Shown here piece by piece: positions 39,184 to 47,630 of a stretch of DNA of 64,000 nt. The position numbers were made by a program, and so were the translations under genes. Under the pieces are notes generated by a model, which was given only the letters and a program-made list of their open reading frames with translations, did not search any database and was not told the origin of the DNA. Source of the stretch: Verrucomicrobiota bacterium (GTDB taxonomy: Bacteria > Verrucomicrobiota > Verrucomicrobiia > Limisphaerales > J093); contig JAOSKK010000036.1 of NCBI GenBank assembly GCA_027493615.1, forward strand, positions 310,001 to 374,000, given 5' to 3'. Numbering within the stretch: the first letter of the stretch is position 1; each line of letters starts with the position of its first letter.

Positions 39184-39208
39184 TAAGGTGTTTTCCTGCT
39201 TTCATCGT

Positions 39209-39376
39209 CTATTCTTTTTTCTGGGGCGGGCCTTTATCAACGTGCCGTTCTTTGTTCGCCTGTCTGAAAAGCCGGTCCCTGGCGCATTTCCACAAGTCCG
39301 CGCATGGCCCTCCCCGCCACATGCAGGCCAACGCCGCGATGCATACAACGCTGAATACAATTATTTTCCATTCCAT
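39209..39376 (-). CDS. small single-span membrane protein
   Basis: 55 residues starting MEWKIIVFSVVCIAALACMW: one membrane helix, then a basic Cys-containing tail (ADLWKCARDRLFRQ). It ends three bases before the tetR start, so it was probably its operon partner. No known family. Confidence 0.5.
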   Translation of the reverse strand: MEWKIIVFSVVCIAALACMWRGGPCADLWKCARDRLFRQANKERHVDKGPPQKKE

Positions 39377-39407
39377 ACAGCCGCCTTTCTCGGATAGGGG
39401 GTTGTCG

Positions 39408-39644
39408 TCAATGGCATTGTTGCCTTGCATTTGCTAACCGTTGTGCAATCTGCTCCTCCACTGCGAACCAATCCCGCAGGGTCATATGCTCCGCTCCTCC
39501 ACGTGCCGCGACTAATTCGTTCGCAACTTGGCATGCGGTGTTGTGCCCGACTGAAAAGCCGGACCGGACATGCGGTTCTCGCTCCACCCGTAGGCACGCG
39601 GTGGAAAAGCAGGTGCTGCCATGGTTGAGACGTTGAGAATTCAC
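39408..39644 (-). CDS. small unknown protein overlapping the DUF2934 gene
   Basis: 78 codons with a GTG start that overlaps the DUF2934 stop (GTGA). The C-terminal part (MTLRDWFAVEEQIAQRLANA) has the Trp/Glu pattern seen in small DUF2934-like proteins; the N-terminal part looks irregular. Could be partly frameshifted. Confidence 0.4.
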   Translation of the reverse strand: MNSQRLNHGSTCFSTACLRVEREPHVRSGFSVGHNTACQVANELVAARGGAEHMTLRDWFAVEEQIAQRLANARQQCH

Positions 39645-39886
39645 TGGGTCGTTTTGCCGTCGGCGGGTGGTTGGCGCACGCCTGCCTCAACCTTGAGTTC
39701 AATCTCAGCCAGCAACCAGTCGTCAAGGTCATGCCCGGATGCGCTGCCCCGGGTTTGATAAATCTGGTAGGCGCGCAAGCGAATCTGTTCCTCCGAGATG
39801 AACGGTTCAGGTTTAATGTCTGTTCCCGGATGGACGTCAGTCCCCTTGTTCTGGGGCGTCGTTCGTTGTGATTTTTGCTTTTTCAT
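39641..39886 (-). CDS. DUF2934-type small protein
   Basis: 81 residues. The DUF2934 signature is clear: SEEQIRLRAYQIYQTRGSAS followed by GHDLDDWLLAEIELK. The domain has no known function and is common in small proteins of soil bacteria. Located between the pump genes and the TetR regulator on the same strand. Confidence 0.75.
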   Translation of the reverse strand: MKKQKSQRTTPQNKGTDVHPGTDIKPEPFISEEQIRLRAYQIYQTRGSASGHDLDDWLLAEIELKVEAGVRQPPADGKTTQ

Positions 39887-39934
39887 AACAATCCTTGTTT
39901 GTTGTTTCTGTTGGTGTCGTTTGATCCCGTTCGT

Positions 39935-40219
39935 TCAATGGGGATGAAGCTTGGCCCAAAGCTGAAATGCGGCGAACAGGCTGGCCATGGCCACAATAAT
40001 CAGAAACAGCCAGACGGCGATGGTGTTAAGATCCATGTGAGCGAACCGCTTCTCTTGGCGCTTGGGTTTGGCCGTCGTCCCGCTCTGCTGCAAATCCGCT
40101 GGCCTTGAGGTGCGGGTGGAAAGGCAAGGCGAAGGCGTTGGGTCGCGTCCGCCGAAACCGTTGCCGTTGAGCTGCGTTCGGGCCGCTCTGGTGATGGAAA
40201 CGTGAGTATTGCGTTTCAT
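39935..40219 (-). CDS. small protein with a C-terminal membrane helix, downstream of the RND pump
   Basis: 94 codons; the basic, Pro/Thr-rich N-terminal part may be untranslated, with an alternative start at MDLNTIAVWLFLIIVAMASL giving a 33-residue single-span peptide. It follows the outer-membrane factor gene by 21 bases. Small membrane peptides can modulate RND pumps (AcrZ is the known case), but no similarity to AcrZ is claimed. Confidence 0.5.
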   Translation of the reverse strand: MKRNTHVSITRAARTQLNGNGFGGRDPTPSPCLSTRTSRPADLQQSGTTAKPKRQEKRFAHMDLNTIAVWLFLIIVAMASLFAAFQLWAKLHPH

Positions 40220-40240
40220 GGTTTACTCCTTTCAATCAGT

Positions 40241-41707
40241 TCAGGGATTAGTGCTAGCCGATGCCGGCCCCAGTTTCGCGAGAGGTGGGGAAGCAGGTTC
40301 GGATTGCCAGCCACCGCCTAGCGCGGCGTAGAGCCGCACCTGGCTGGTGAGTTGTTCCAAGCGCAGCAAGACGAGCACCTGCTGGGCGGCGAAAAGGGAG
40401 CGCTGCGCGTCCAGAACGCCGAGATAACTGTCGATTCCCTTCTCAAACCGGGAATTGGAGAGGCGATAGGTTTCCGATAGTCCGTTAACCAGAGATCGCT
40501 GCGCGGAAACCTGCTGGTCCACGGTGCCGCCCACGGCCAATGCGTCGGCCACCTCACGGAAGGCGCTTTGGATGGCCTTCTCATATTGGGCCACAGCGAT
40601 TTCGCGTTGGACCTTGGCAGCCTTGGCGGCGGACCACGTGCGGGCGTCGAAAATGGGCATCACGATCTGGGGAGCGTAGCTCCAAGCGCCGGAGCCCGAC
40701 TTGAAAAGCCCCGAGAGGTCGCTGCTCGCCGTGCCAAGCGCGGCGGTCAGGGAAATGCGCGGGAAAAAGGCTGCCCGCGCGGCGCCGATGTCCGCATTGG
40801 CCGCCTTGAGCAAATCCTCGGCCTGCACCACGTCCGGCCGGCGCAGAAGGACGTCTGAAGGCACGCCCGCGCCAATCTCTGTGGGCGGAGTGAAGCCATT
40901 CAGGTTTTTGGGCAGCAAATCCCGCGGAACCGGGGCGCCAAGCAACAGTTCCAGGGCATTCTCGTCCTTTGCCACCTGTTGGGTGTAAATAGCGAAATCT
41001 CTTCGGGCAACATCCAGCGGCGTTTGAGCGCGAAACACCTCCAGTTCCGGCACCAAGCCAAGTTGGAAGCGGCGTGAGACCAAGTCATAGGCGGCCTGCT
41101 GTGATTCGAGCGTGGTTTCGGCCAGCGTCAGGTTCTCTTGATCCGCAGCGAGGGCCAGATACGCTTGGGCCACCGAGGACACCAGCAGGATCTGCGCGCT
41201 GCGGCGGGCTTCTTCTGTGGCCAGATACTCCTGCAAGGCGCGGTCCTTCAGACTGCGGATGCGACCGAAGAAATCAATTTCCCACGAGGCCACGCCGAGA
41301 TTCGCATCGTAGCGTTCGATGGTCTGGCGGCTGCCGCTATTGGAAAGGTCGGCTGGCAACCGCTGTTTGCTGCCGCTGCCGACGGCGTCAATGGTCGGCA
41401 ACAATTCGGCGCGCGCGATGCCGTAGAAAGCTCGCGCGCGTTCCACGTTCAACGCGGCAATTCGCAGGTCGCGGTTGTTGGTCAACGCCGTGCCGATGAG
41501 CTGACGCAGTGCTGCGTCAGTGAAGAAATCCTGCCAGCGCACGTCCGGCACCACGCTACCGTTGGTTGTTGTCGCCTCGGCATAGGCAGGTCCAGACGGC
41601 CAAGAGTCGGGAACGGGAGCCGTGGGCCGAGTGTATTTCGGTGCCAGGGTGCAACTGGCCTGACAGAGCGCCAATCCCGCGGATAGACCTAGGAACAGCT
41701 TGTTCAT
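40241..41707 (-). CDS. outer-membrane efflux lipoprotein (OprM/NodT family)
   Basis: 488 residues from ATG at 41,707. A signal peptide with lipobox (LCQASC) predicts lipidation. Two outer-membrane-efflux repeats follow (LRIAALNVERARAFYGIARA; DVLLRRPDVVQAEDLLKAAN; ISLTAALGTASSDLSGLF). It forms the outer-membrane channel of the tripartite RND pump with the two genes upstream; spacing to the pump gene is one base. Confidence 0.94.
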   Translation of the reverse strand: MNKLFLGLSAGLALCQASCTLAPKYTRPTAPVPDSWPSGPAYAEATTTNGSVVPDVRWQDFFTDAALRQLIGTALTNNRDLRIAALNVERARAFYGIARAELLPTIDAVGSGSKQRLPADLSNSGSRQTIERYDANLGVASWEIDFFGRIRSLKDRALQEYLATEEARRSAQILLVSSVAQAYLALAADQENLTLAETTLESQQAAYDLVSRRFQLGLVPELEVFRAQTPLDVARRDFAIYTQQVAKDENALELLLGAPVPRDLLPKNLNGFTPPTEIGAGVPSDVLLRRPDVVQAEDLLKAANADIGAARAAFFPRISLTAALGTASSDLSGLFKSGSGAWSYAPQIVMPIFDARTWSAAKAAKVQREIAVAQYEKAIQSAFREVADALAVGGTVDQQVSAQRSLVNGLSETYRLSNSRFEKGIDSYLGVLDAQRSLFAAQQVLVLLRLEQLTSQVRLYAALGGGWQSEPASPPLAKLGPASASTNP

Positions 41708-41708
41708 G

Positions 41709-44700
41709 TTAATGGATTTCTGGAGCGGTTGAGGTGGTGCCGGAAGCATTTGGGTTCCGCCGCTTTTTGCCGAGCCTCTTCTCGATCATTACGAAGAACA
41801 GCGGAGCCAAAATCGTGACAAGGAAGGTGGAAGTGACTACACCACCCACGACGGCGATACCGATCGCCTTCTGCGCGCCGGCGCCCGCTCCGTTTGCCAA
41901 TGCCAGGGGCAGCACACCAAAGCCAAACGCCAGCGAGGTCATGATAATGGGACGCAACCGAAGTTTCGCCCCCTCCAGTGTGGCTTCGGTCAAATCCATG
42001 CCGTCCTCGGCGCGGGCCTTCGCAAATTGGACGATGAGAATCGCATTCTTGGTGGTCAATCCAAGCGTGGTCAGCAACCCGATCTGGAAGTAAACGTCGT
42101 TGGGTAAGCCCATCAAACTCGTGGCGATGACACCACCGATAGCCCCCAACGGCAGCGTCAGAAGAATGGAGATGGGAATGGGCCAGCTTTCGTAAAGTGC
42201 GGCCAAACACAGGAAAATTACCAGGACAGAGAAGGCATAGAGCGGAGCGGTTTGCCCACCCGCCTGCCGTTCCTGGTAGGACAGCCCCTGCCAGTCAAAG
42301 CCGATACCCTGCGGCAATTGCCGGACGAATCCTTCCATCGCGCGCATGGCTTCGCCGGAACTCCGGCCTGGGGCGGCTTCACCGAGAATGTTCAACGAGG
42401 GAAAGCCGTTGAATCGTTCCAGCTTGGGCGAACCGGAAGTCCAGTGCCCGGAGGCGAAGGACGAAAACGGCACCATCTTTCCGGCCTGGTTACGCACATA
42501 GAGTTTTTCCAGATCACCGGGCAACATACGATAGGGGGCGTCGGCTTGGGCGTAGACGCGTTTGACGCGCCCGCCTTGAATGAAGTCGTTGACATAGGCG
42601 CTGCCGAAGGCGGCAGAAACCGTGTTGTGAATCGAAGTGATGGGAACGCCCAGCGCACCGGCTTTCTCCCAATCCACGTCCACGCGATACTCGGGCACGT
42701 CTTCAAAACCGTTGGGCCGGACCTTCGCCACCGCCGGATCCTTGGCGGCCATGCCGAGCAGTTGGTTGCGGGCTTCCATCAGCTTCGCATGCCCCAATCC
42801 ACCGCGGTCCATCAATTGGAAGTCAAAACCCTTCGCCTGTCCGAGTTCGATGACGGCGGGCGGTGCAAACGCGAACACCATCGCGTTGCGGATTTGGGCG
42901 AACTGCTTCGTAGCTCTGCCGGCAACCGCGCTGACCTTCAGGTCGGAGCGATTGCGGAGTCCCCAGTCCTTGAGCCTGATGAAGGCCAGGCCCGAGTTCT
43001 GTCCACGACCGGAGACACTCATGCCGGAAACAGTCAAGACCGCCTCGACCGCGTCCTTCTCCGCATCCAGGAAGTAGCTTCGGACGCCATCCATGACCTC
43101 TTTGGTTTGTTCGAGGGTGGCGTTGGCTGGCAGCATTGCCATCACCACGAGTATGCCTTGATCTTCGTCCGGCAGGTAAGCGGTGGGCATCCGGCGGAAC
43201 AGGAATCCCAGCGCTCCCACAATCAGAATGAACACGACCAGATAGCGAAGTCGCCGGGCCAGGGAATGACGCACGACTCTCAAATACCGGTCGCGAGCCC
43301 GGAAGAAGATCTGGTCAAACCAATGGAAGAAGGGCCGCAAAAACCGAACGCCGCCTTCCGCTGGTTCGTGTCCTTTGGGCACCGGCTTGAGCAGCGAGGC
43401 GCACAACACCGGCGTCAGGATCAAGGCCACCACTACCGAGAGCAGCATCGAAGCGATGATGGTCACGGAAAACTGCCGATAGATAACACCGGTGGAGCCG
43501 GCGAAGAAGGCCATCGGGCCGAATACCGCCGAGAGCACCAAGCCGATGCCGATCAACGCCGGGGTGATTTGGTCCATGGATTTGCGCGTCGCCTCGAACG
43601 GTGAGATGCCCTCCTCGCTCATGATGCGTTCGACGTTTTCGACGACGACGATGGCATCGTCCACCAGCAACCCGATGGCGAGCACCATGGCGAACATGGT
43701 GAGCATGTTGATGGAGAAGCCGAGCAGCCCCAGCACGCCGAACGTTCCCAGGATCACCACCGGCACCGCGATGGTCGGAATCAGGGTGGCGCGCATGTTT
43801 CCCATGAACAGATACATCACCAAAAACACCAGGAGGATGGCCTCAAACAACGTCTTGACTACCTCATCAATGGCCACCTTCACGAAAGGCGTTGTGTCGT
43901 ATGGATAGACCACTTTCATCCCCGCTGGGAAGTAATGGCTCATCTCGTCCAGTTCGGCCCGCACATTATTCGCGGTTTCCAACGCGTTCGCGCCTGCGGC
44001 CTGCCGGATGGCTAAAGCCGCCGCTGCCTTGCCATTGTAGAAGGCTTCAATGTCATAGGTCTCCGTCCCCAGCTCCGTGCGGCCGATGTCCTTGATCCGG
44101 ACAATGGAACCGTCGGGATTGGTCCGCAGGGGAATGCCGGCGAACTCATCGGGCGTCTTGAGCAGACTTTGCACAATGATCGCGGCGTTGAGCCGCTGGC
44201 CATCAACCGCAGGCGCCCCGCCAAACTGTCCGGCGGATACTTCCACATTGTAGGCGCGCAGGCCGGCCACGACATCCTGCATGGTCATCCCGTATTCGGT
44301 CAACTTGTCGGGATTCACCCAGATGCGCATCGCATACTGGCCGCCAAAGACCTGCACTTCTCCTACGCCCGGCACGCGTGAAAGCACCTTCTCCAGGGTG
44401 GACTGGGCGTAATCGCGCAGGTCGTTGCCATCCATGCTGCCGTCCTCGGAAATCAAGCTGACGATCAAGAGGTAGTTCCGCGTGGATTTGCTCACCTTCA
44501 CGCCTTGGCGCTGCACCACTTCCGGCAGGCTGGCCATGGCGAGTTGAAGCTTGTTTTGCACCTGCGCCCACGCCAGATCCGGGTCCGTGCCCGGGGCGAA
44601 GGTCAACTCCACGCGCGAGGCGCCGGACGAATCGCTGGTAGCCGAGAGGTAGAGCATCTTGTCGAAGCCCGTCATCTTTTGCTCAATGATCTGGGTGACA

Positions 44701-44882
44701 CTGTTCTCGACCGTCTCCGCCGACGCACCCGGATAGAACGACTCGATGGCAATGGAAGGCGGCGCAATGGGCGGATACTGTGAAACAGGCAGGAAAAAAA
44801 TTGCCAGTCCGCCCGCCACCATCAGGATGATGGCGATGACCCAGGCAAAGACGGGACGTTCAAGGAAGAATCTCGATAGCAT
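41709..44882 (-). CDS. RND-family multidrug efflux transporter (AcrB/MexB, HAE1 type)
   Basis: 1057 residues, intact. Starts MLSRFFLERPVFAWVIAII. The proton relay Asp pair is in AIGLLVDDAIVVVENVERI and the Lys in LGLTTKNAILIVQFAKARAE, as in AcrB. Twelve membrane segments and two large periplasmic loops are visible; PVSQYPPIAPPSIAIES is the HAE1 pore-domain signature. Drug or detergent efflux from the inner membrane or periplasm. Operon: adaptor, pump, outer-membrane factor. Confidence 0.96.
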   Translation of the reverse strand: MLSRFFLERPVFAWVIAIILMVAGGLAIFFLPVSQYPPIAPPSIAIESFYPGASAETVENSVTQIIEQKMTGFDKMLYLSATSDSSGASRVELTFAPGTDPDLAWAQVQNKLQLAMASLPEVVQRQGVKVSKSTRNYLLIVSLISEDGSMDGNDLRDYAQSTLEKVLSRVPGVGEVQVFGGQYAMRIWVNPDKLTEYGMTMQDVVAGLRAYNVEVSAGQFGGAPAVDGQRLNAAIIVQSLLKTPDEFAGIPLRTNPDGSIVRIKDIGRTELGTETYDIEAFYNGKAAAALAIRQAAGANALETANNVRAELDEMSHYFPAGMKVVYPYDTTPFVKVAIDEVVKTLFEAILLVFLVMYLFMGNMRATLIPTIAVPVVILGTFGVLGLLGFSINMLTMFAMVLAIGLLVDDAIVVVENVERIMSEEGISPFEATRKSMDQITPALIGIGLVLSAVFGPMAFFAGSTGVIYRQFSVTIIASMLLSVVVALILTPVLCASLLKPVPKGHEPAEGGVRFLRPFFHWFDQIFFRARDRYLRVVRHSLARRLRYLVVFILIVGALGFLFRRMPTAYLPDEDQGILVVMAMLPANATLEQTKEVMDGVRSYFLDAEKDAVEAVLTVSGMSVSGRGQNSGLAFIRLKDWGLRNRSDLKVSAVAGRATKQFAQIRNAMVFAFAPPAVIELGQAKGFDFQLMDRGGLGHAKLMEARNQLLGMAAKDPAVAKVRPNGFEDVPEYRVDVDWEKAGALGVPITSIHNTVSAAFGSAYVNDFIQGGRVKRVYAQADAPYRMLPGDLEKLYVRNQAGKMVPFSSFASGHWTSGSPKLERFNGFPSLNILGEAAPGRSSGEAMRAMEGFVRQLPQGIGFDWQGLSYQERQAGGQTAPLYAFSVLVIFLCLAALYESWPIPISILLTLPLGAIGGVIATSLMGLPNDVYFQIGLLTTLGLTTKNAILIVQFAKARAEDGMDLTEATLEGAKLRLRPIIMTSLAFGFGVLPLALANGAGAGAQKAIGIAVVGGVVTSTFLVTILAPLFFVMIEKRLGKKRRNPNASGTTSTAPEIH

Positions 44883-44894
44883 GACGCGTCTCCG

Positions 44895-46079
44895 TTAGTT
44901 CGTGTTGGACGCTGGTTGGAGCGCACTCGCGGGCTTCTCACCCTGTTTCGGACCCGCAACGAAAGGCACGGCTTTTGCGGCCGCACCAGGCCGCACCTTT
45001 TGCATGCCCTCGACAATGACGTGGTCACCAGGGGAAAGGCCGGAGGTGATGAGCCATTGATCACCGATGGCCCGATCCAGTTCAAGTTTCCGCTGTTCTA
45101 CCTTGTTTTCCGCATTCACGACCAACGCCAGCGGATTTCCTTTCGGGTCGCGGGTGACGGCCTGCTGTGGAACCAAGATTGCCTGCTGATTGACGCCCTC
45201 TTTTACGACTGTCCGCACGAACATGCCTGGCAGCAAAACACCGTTTGGGTTCGGAAACACCATGCGCAAGATGACCGATGCTGTCGTGGGGTCCACCGAC
45301 ACATCGCGGAACTGTAGCGTCCCCTCCAGCGGATACTGTGAGCCGTCTGCAAGGATGAGTTGCACCTTGCTGTAGTTGGTTCCACCGCCCGTGAGTCGCC
45401 CTTCCTCCAACCGGCGCTGCAATCGCAGCAGTTCGGTGGTGGACTGCGGCACATCCACGTAGATGGGGTCCAATTGCTGGATGCTGGTGAGGGCGAGCGG
45501 TTGATAAGCGGTGACGATGGCCCCATCCGTTACCGCAGACTTGCCGATGCGACCAGAGATGGGGGAAACGACGAGCGCATAGCCCAGGTTAATGCGGGCG
45601 GTGTCGACCATCGCCTTATAATAATCGATATCGGCCTGGGCTTGCTTGAGCGCGGCTGACGCGTCGTCGTAGTCCTGCTGACTGACGGCCTTATCGGCGA
45701 GCGCCTGCTGGTAACGGTTGACCCTCACTTGAACAGCCGGGAGGTTGGCCTCGGCGCGGCCCAATGCGGCTTTGGAGTTGGCCAGCGCGGCCTCGAAAGG
45801 CGCAGGGTCTATCTGGTAGAGCGGTTGGCCTTCTTTAACATCCGATCCTTCCGTGAACAGCCGTTTCTGGATGAGGCCGTTGACTTGTGGCCGAATCTCC
45901 GCGATGCGGAACGGCGACGTGCGGCCTGGAAGTTCCGTGGTAAGCAGGATCGGCTGCTTTGTCACCGTAACGGTCGCAACCTCTGGCGTCGCTGGTGGCG
46001 GCGGAGCCTGGGTGCGGGAGCAAGAGGTCAATGCACCTAGGGTGGCGACTAGCAGGACGGAATATAAAGTGGTCTTCAT
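44895..46079 (-). CDS. RND efflux periplasmic adaptor (AcrA/MexA family lipoprotein)
   Basis: 394 residues. Signal peptide with lipobox LTSC. The order of domains is typical: lipoyl half-motifs (LPGRTSPFRIAEIRPQVNGL, EGSDVKEGQPLYQIDPAPFE), helical hairpin (coiled coil around 100-165), second lipoyl half (INLGYALVVSPISGRIGKSA) and beta-barrel. Links AcrB-type pump and OprM-type channel. It follows an unknown gene by nine bases. Confidence 0.95.
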   Translation of the reverse strand: MKTTLYSVLLVATLGALTSCSRTQAPPPPATPEVATVTVTKQPILLTTELPGRTSPFRIAEIRPQVNGLIQKRLFTEGSDVKEGQPLYQIDPAPFEAALANSKAALGRAEANLPAVQVRVNRYQQALADKAVSQQDYDDASAALKQAQADIDYYKAMVDTARINLGYALVVSPISGRIGKSAVTDGAIVTAYQPLALTSIQQLDPIYVDVPQSTTELLRLQRRLEEGRLTGGGTNYSKVQLILADGSQYPLEGTLQFRDVSVDPTTASVILRMVFPNPNGVLLPGMFVRTVVKEGVNQQAILVPQQAVTRDPKGNPLALVVNAENKVEQRKLELDRAIGDQWLITSGLSPGDHVIVEGMQKVRPGAAAKAVPFVAGPKQGEKPASALQPASNTN

Positions 46080-46088
46080 GTAGGATGG

Positions 46089-46685
46089 TTAATGGGAACG
46101 CTGGTCAATTTGAAGCGATACAATGGATTTCGAACTGGAACAGTTGGTCTGGTACAGGGCCGAGAGATCCTGAAGGAGATCTGGGCCGAGGAACAACGGC
46201 GTGGGATTATTCTTAAGGTAGCGTACCCCAGGCGGGGCGCCGAAAAGACGGATTTTCACGTATTGTGGGTGAGCTACCACGACCGTCTCGACCCCATTGG
46301 TCAGTTCGATGTGGTGATGCGCGGGTGGCGTCTCGGAACTGGTAAACCAGCAATTCGTGACTTGGTCCGGTGGCTCGGAAAGCGAAAGCTCATACTTCCC
46401 GGCAATGGCCTTCGCGATCCGCTCCTTCTCCGGTACGATCCACCCCTTTTCGGGATGCCAGTCTCTGAGCTCCTGGGGTGGAACAGTTAGTGTGGCGAAG
46501 CTGTTGCTGTAACTTAGGAACGCAAACCCCGCTTCGTTTGGTAGAGCCTTCACGCGGAGCAGGCGGGTAAGTTCGTCGTCATTGAGGCCTTCTCCGACCT
46601 CTGCCTGAACCGCTCGAATACAGTCGAGCAGATGTTTGACCGGTCCGGAACTCAGTTCCGTTATGGGTATGCTTGGATGGTTCAT
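46089..46685 (-). CDS. unknown protein upstream of the RND adaptor
   Basis: About 198 residues, intact, no signal peptide. N-terminal helical part (VKHLLDCIRAVQAEVGEGLN DDEL region), then FLSYSNSFATLTVPPQELRD and a region with HHHIELTNGVETVVVAHPQY. Not recognised. It sits inside the run from the thioredoxin-like gene to the efflux genes, so it is likely part of the same transcript. Confidence 0.6.
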   Translation of the reverse strand: MNHPSIPITELSSGPVKHLLDCIRAVQAEVGEGLNDDELTRLLRVKALPNEAGFAFLSYSNSFATLTVPPQELRDWHPEKGWIVPEKERIAKAIAGKYELSLSEPPDQVTNCWFTSSETPPAHHHIELTNGVETVVVAHPQYVKIRLFGAPPGVRYLKNNPTPLFLGPDLLQDLSALYQTNCSSSKSIVSLQIDQRSH

Positions 46686-46745
46686 AGGCTCACCTGTCAT
46701 GGTGTCCAAGTATTGCTCGGGGTGTGCTTGCGGCTTGCATATGTC

Positions 46746-47066
46746 TCAACTCACTGCGATGAGGGAAACAGGCTCATTGCGGTCGTTGCGGGTAATGCCG
46801 CTCGCTTTGGGGTCCAGAGTGGGTGTGCCATCGACGAGAAACAGGTAGCAATGATGTCCGTGATTCAGTTCGAGACTTGCCATCCAACGGCCGTCAGCGG
46901 CACGTTGCATGGGGATCGCTTCGGGATCCCATTGATTGAAATCCCCCACCAGGCTAACATGGCGGGCCTGTGGCGCCGTGCAGAAGAAGCTCACGTGGTG
47001 AAGGGACCGTCCGGCGTGGCGGCACCCCGGATCGGCGGTCGGCGGTCGGTGGAGGGGACTATTCAT
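46746..47066 (-). CDS. stand-alone CBM48/AMPK-type glycogen-binding (E-set) protein
   Basis: 106 residues. HHVSFFCTAPQARHVSLVGD and FNQWDPEAIPMQRAADGRWM, then HGHHCYLFLVDGTPTLDPKA, match the C-terminal domain of the fused protein at 30,133-30,840 almost residue for residue. The family binds glycogen-like glucans through Trp residues. Its ATG overlaps the stop of the thioredoxin-like gene (ATGA, 47,063-47,066), so the two products are made together. Confidence 0.85.
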   Translation of the reverse strand: MNSPLHRPPTADPGCRHAGRSLHHVSFFCTAPQARHVSLVGDFNQWDPEAIPMQRAADGRWMASLELNHGHHCYLFLVDGTPTLDPKASGITRNDRNEPVSLIAVS

Positions 47067-47431
47067 GACTTGGGATTACCAGGCGAACCGGCCAGGACGC
47101 CGTGTAGTTTGGTGAGGATCGCCTCCTTGCTTGCGGTGCCGATGACTTTAGCTGCGAGGTTACCCCTTACGAAAAACAGCAATGTTGGGATCGATTGAAT
47201 GTCATACCAGAGGCTGAGGTCAGGATAATCGTCCGCATTAACCTTGACCAACCTGGCCGTGCCGACGCATGCGGCCGCAACCTCCGCCAACTTCTCACTC
47301 AGGACCTGACAAGGGCGGCTCCAAGGAGCCAGGAACACCACAAGGACAGGCAGTTTCGACTGCAACACTTCTCTTTCAAAATCCGCACCGCCAATTTCGA
47401 CAATGGCGTCGCAGTGGTGGTTTGCATTCAC
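47063..47431 (-). CDS. thioredoxin-like protein with a monothiol WSRPC site
   Basis: 122 residues with a GTG start. Thioredoxin fold: VLVVFLAPW, LVKVNADDYPDLSLWYDIQS, cis-Pro in SIPTLLFFVRG. The active site is W-S-R-P-C (37-41), so the nucleophilic Cys is replaced by Ser as in the paralogue at 30.1 kb. First gene after a near-consensus sigma-54 promoter. Not a classical disulfide reductase; a holdase, sensor or adaptor role would be inference. Confidence 0.85.
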   Translation of the reverse strand: MNANHHCDAIVEIGGADFEREVLQSKLPVLVVFLAPWSRPCQVLSEKLAEVAAACVGTARLVKVNADDYPDLSLWYDIQSIPTLLFFVRGNLAAKVIGTASKEAILTKLHGVLAGSPGNPKS

Positions 47432-47466
47432 ATTTTTTGACCGATTTAACAGCTTGCATATAAATA

Positions 47467-47482
47467 AGCAGTAGTCGTGCCA
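47467..47482 (-). promoter_or_regulatory. sigma-54 promoter upstream of the thioredoxin-like gene
   Basis: The minus strand reads TGGCACGACTACTGCT. Against the consensus TGGCACG-N4-TTGCW there is one mismatch, and the essential GG and GC doublets have the correct 10-base spacing. Transcription would start about 25-30 bases before the GTG at 47,431. A sigma-54 activator gene is divergent at 47,631. Confidence 0.75.
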
Positions 47483-47630
47483 TCTATTGAATTTATCTGT
47501 AAGTAACTGTCACAGTGTTACATACGAACCGTTTTCTCCTGAATAATGTGGTTCCACAAATTGAACGTTCAAATCTTTGAAATGGTCGGATATGGACGGA
47601 TGAAATGGAATCTGGCATGTTGGGCCTGGC

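Larger units (their letters stand above)
37511..39205 (-). pseudogene. TetR-family regulator disrupted at codon 8 by an IS5-family insertion
   Basis: The 3' part (37,511-38,214) encodes SSDRRQQVLAAASRLFAERG, GTHIREICHEANVNIASVCY (helix-turn-helix) and a C-terminal domain like the CerR/DUF1956 group that often controls RND pumps. Removing 38,218-39,183 and one TAA copy joins it in frame to an ATG at 39,205: MKAGKHLKSSDRRQQ. So the gene was intact before insertion and the protein is now lost or made only from an internal start. The RND pump genes are upstream on the same strand, so the insertion may derepress efflux (inference). Confidence 0.88.

Noticed and set aside
47611..47630. TGGCATGTTGGGCCTGGCA before the sigma-54 activator as its own -24/-12 promoter
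   Set aside because: No GC doublet at the required spacing after GG.
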